The position numbers and the translations under genes are program-made. Shown in pieces: positions 6,267-7,638 of a stretch of 7,638 bases of DNA. How positions within the stretch are numbered: the first letter of the stretch is position 1; each line of letters begins with the position of its first letter. Source of the DNA: DASTGO01 sp035719045 (lineage in GTDB: Bacteria > Actinomycetota > Actinomycetes > Actinomycetales > Kineosporiaceae); the NCBI GenBank assembly GCA_035719045.1, contig DASTGO010000070.1, positions 1 through 7,638 of the forward strand, read 5' to 3'. The notes under the pieces were generated by a model that was given only the letters and a program-made list of their open reading frames with translations, did no database searches and was not told where the DNA came from.

Positions 6267-7638
6267 GCGCGGAAACGCTTGCTGCGGAAGGGATTCCGCC
6301 ATCCGGAGAAGGGTCGCCGGCCGCCGGGCCGGGTGCGGGGGAACCGGGTGTGCCCGGCGCTCACCGCGACGGCCTGCCCGGCGGGACGACCGGCCCGCAA
6401 CGTGTTCCGGCCGTCGCCGCGGCGGCGGGCTTCCCGTTCAGTGCGATCCTCGGCATGGCGGACATGCAGCTGGCGCTGCTGCTCAACGCCGTGTCCCCGG
6501 CGATCGGCGGGGTGCTGGTCCGCGGCGAGAAGGGCACCGCGAAGTCCACGGCGGTCCGGGCCCTGGCCGCCCTGCTCCCGCCGGTGGAGGTGGTCGGCGG
6601 CTGCCGGTTCGCCTGCGAGCCGGGGCGCGCGGACCCGGGCTGCCCGGACGGTCCGCACCAGGGCGCCGCCGGGGAGGTCCGTCCGGCGCGGCTGGTCGAG
6701 CTGCCGGTCGGTGCCGCCGAGGACCGCGTGGTGGGCTCGCTGGACCTGGAACAGGCGCTGGCCCGCGGGGTCCGGGCGTTCGAGCCGGGCCTGCTGGCGG
6801 CCGCGCACCGGGGCGTGCTCTACGTCGACGAGGTCAACCTGCTGCACGACCACCTGGTCGACCTGCTGCTCGACGCCGCCGCGATGGGGCGGTCCCACGT
6901 CGAGCGGGAAGGCGTCTCGGTCAGCCACGCCGCACGGTTCCTGCTCGTCGGGACGATGAACCCCGAGGAAGGTGAGCTGCGCCCGCAGTTGCTGGACCGG
7001 TTCGGGCTGACCGTGGAGGTCCGGGCCAGCCGTGACCCGCGGACCCGGGCCGAGGTGGTCCGCCGCCGGCTGGCCGCGGACGCCGACCCGGAGGCCTTCG
7101 CCGACGCCTGGCGGGAGGCCGACGCGGCCGTCGCGGCCCGGGTCGCCCGGGCCCGGGCCCTGCTGCCGGAGGTGGTGCTCACCGACGCCGCCCTGCGGCA
7201 GATCGCCGAGGTCTGCGCCGCCTTCGACGTGGACGGGATGCGCGCGGACATCGTCACCGCACGGACCGCCGTCGCGCATGCCGCCTGGCACGGCCGGGCC
7301 GTGGTGGTCGCCGACGACGTGCGGGCGGCGGCCCGGCTCGCCCTGCCGCACCGGCGCCGCCGGGACCCGTTCGACGCCCCGGGCCTGGACGAGGACCTGC
7401 TCGACGAGGCCCTGGAACGCGCCGCCCAGGAGCATCCCGACGACGACCCGCCGCCCGACGGGGACGGTCCCGCCCCGGACGGTGGTCCGGGTGGTCCCGG
7501 TGGCGCGGGTGGTCCCGGGGACGCCGCCCCGCCCGGCGGTGCACCGGACACGGGCCGGGCCCAGGAGTCCGCGCCCGGCGGGCAGCTTCCCCCGGGTCCG
7601 CTCGACGGTGACCCCGCCCCGGCCGGCCGGTCGCGGGA
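6263..7638 (+). CDS. ChlI/ChlD-type AAA+ chelatase subunit, probable CobN partner (3'-truncated by window edge)
   Basis: The frame stays open for 458 codons to the window end. Residues 1-56 are a Gly/Pro/Ala-rich extension. The AAA+ module typical of magnesium chelatase subunit I begins at FPFSAILGMADMQLALLLNA (57-76). It has Walker A GEKGTAKS (88-95), a cysteine-containing insert (C114, C118, C127, with H132), Walker B VLYVDEVNLL (185-194), and LLVGTMNPEEGELRPQLLDRFGL-type sensor-1 and arginine-finger sequence spanning 227-249. A helical lid domain follows to about residue 389. From residue 390 on, the chain is an acidic Pro/Gly/Asp-rich linker, as found between the I-like and D-like (VWA/MIDAS) halves of fused chelatase subunits. 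The VWA half would lie beyond the window. Fused proteins of this type beside CobN in actinobacteria are thought to replace CobS/CobT, powering cobalt insertion by ATP hydrolysis. The B12 operon context makes cobalt the likelier metal than magnesium, but that is inference. Confidence 0.93.
   Translation, partial: MSAETLAAEGIPPSGEGSPAAGPGAGEPGVPGAHRDGLPGGTTGPQRVPAVAAAAGFPFSAILGMADMQLALLLNAVSPAIGGVLVRGEKGTAKSTAVRALAALLPPVEVVGGCRFACEPGRADPGCPDGPHQGAAGEVRPARLVELPVGAAEDRVVGSLDLEQALARGVRAFEPGLLAAAHRGVLYVDEVNLLHDHLVDLLLDAAAMGRSHVEREGVSVSHAARFLLVGTMNPEEGELRPQLLDRFGLTVEVRASRDPRTRAEVVRRRLAADADPEAFADAWREADAAVAARVARARALLPEVVLTDAALRQIAEVCAAFDVDGMRADIVTARTAVAHAAWHGRAVVVADDVRAAARLALPHRRRRDPFDAPGLDEDLLDEALERAAQEHPDDDPPPDGDGPAPDGGPGGPGGAGGPGDAAPPGGAPDTGRAQESAPGGQLPPGPLDGDPAPAGRSR

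Overview
The window comes from a very GC-rich genome with strong G/C preference at third codon positions, GTG and ATG starts, and ATGA-overlapping genes. This fits a high-GC actinobacterium. The combination of CobN with a ChlI/ChlD-type chelatase subunit, instead of proteobacterial CobS/CobT, also fits Actinobacteria. The genus cannot be fixed from the sequence. All genes supported here lie on the + strand.

Layout: (1) 2-700 is the 3' end of a membrane-anchored protein, probably a Ser/Thr protein kinase. It has the last helix of a kinase fold, one transmembrane segment and an outer tail carrying six in-frame 18-bp repeats (557-664). (2) 701-960 is an intergenic region almost filled by a cobalamin (B12) riboswitch at about 741-925, preceded by a hairpin at 707-724. 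(3) At 949-1005 a strong Shine-Dalgarno drives a 14-codon leader ORF. Its UGA stop lies in the loop of a small hairpin that contains the first possible start of cobQ. (4) 1009-2562 is cobQ, cobyric acid synthase. (5) 2559-6266 is cobN, the large cobaltochelatase subunit. (6) 6263 to the window end is an AAA+ chelatase subunit of the ChlI/ChlD fusion type; its C-terminal part lies outside the window.

The three enzymes form a tight operon with 4-bp ATGA overlaps at both junctions, which suggests translational coupling. CobN and the AAA+ subunit are expected to act together, using ATP hydrolysis to insert cobalt into hydrogenobyrinic acid a,c-diamide (the late-insertion, aerobic-type route). CobQ acts later, amidating four carboxylates of adenosylcobyrinic acid a,c-diamide to give adenosylcobyric acid. 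The riboswitch would shut the operon off when cobalamin is abundant, most likely at translation, because no intrinsic terminator is visible between it and cobQ.

No wholly new system is visible. The parts most worth checking are the riboswitch, leader-ORF and start-hairpin arrangement, the single TTA codon of the window in a conserved cobN motif, the Cys3-His motif of the chelatase subunit, and the perfect tandem repeat in the kinase-like tail.
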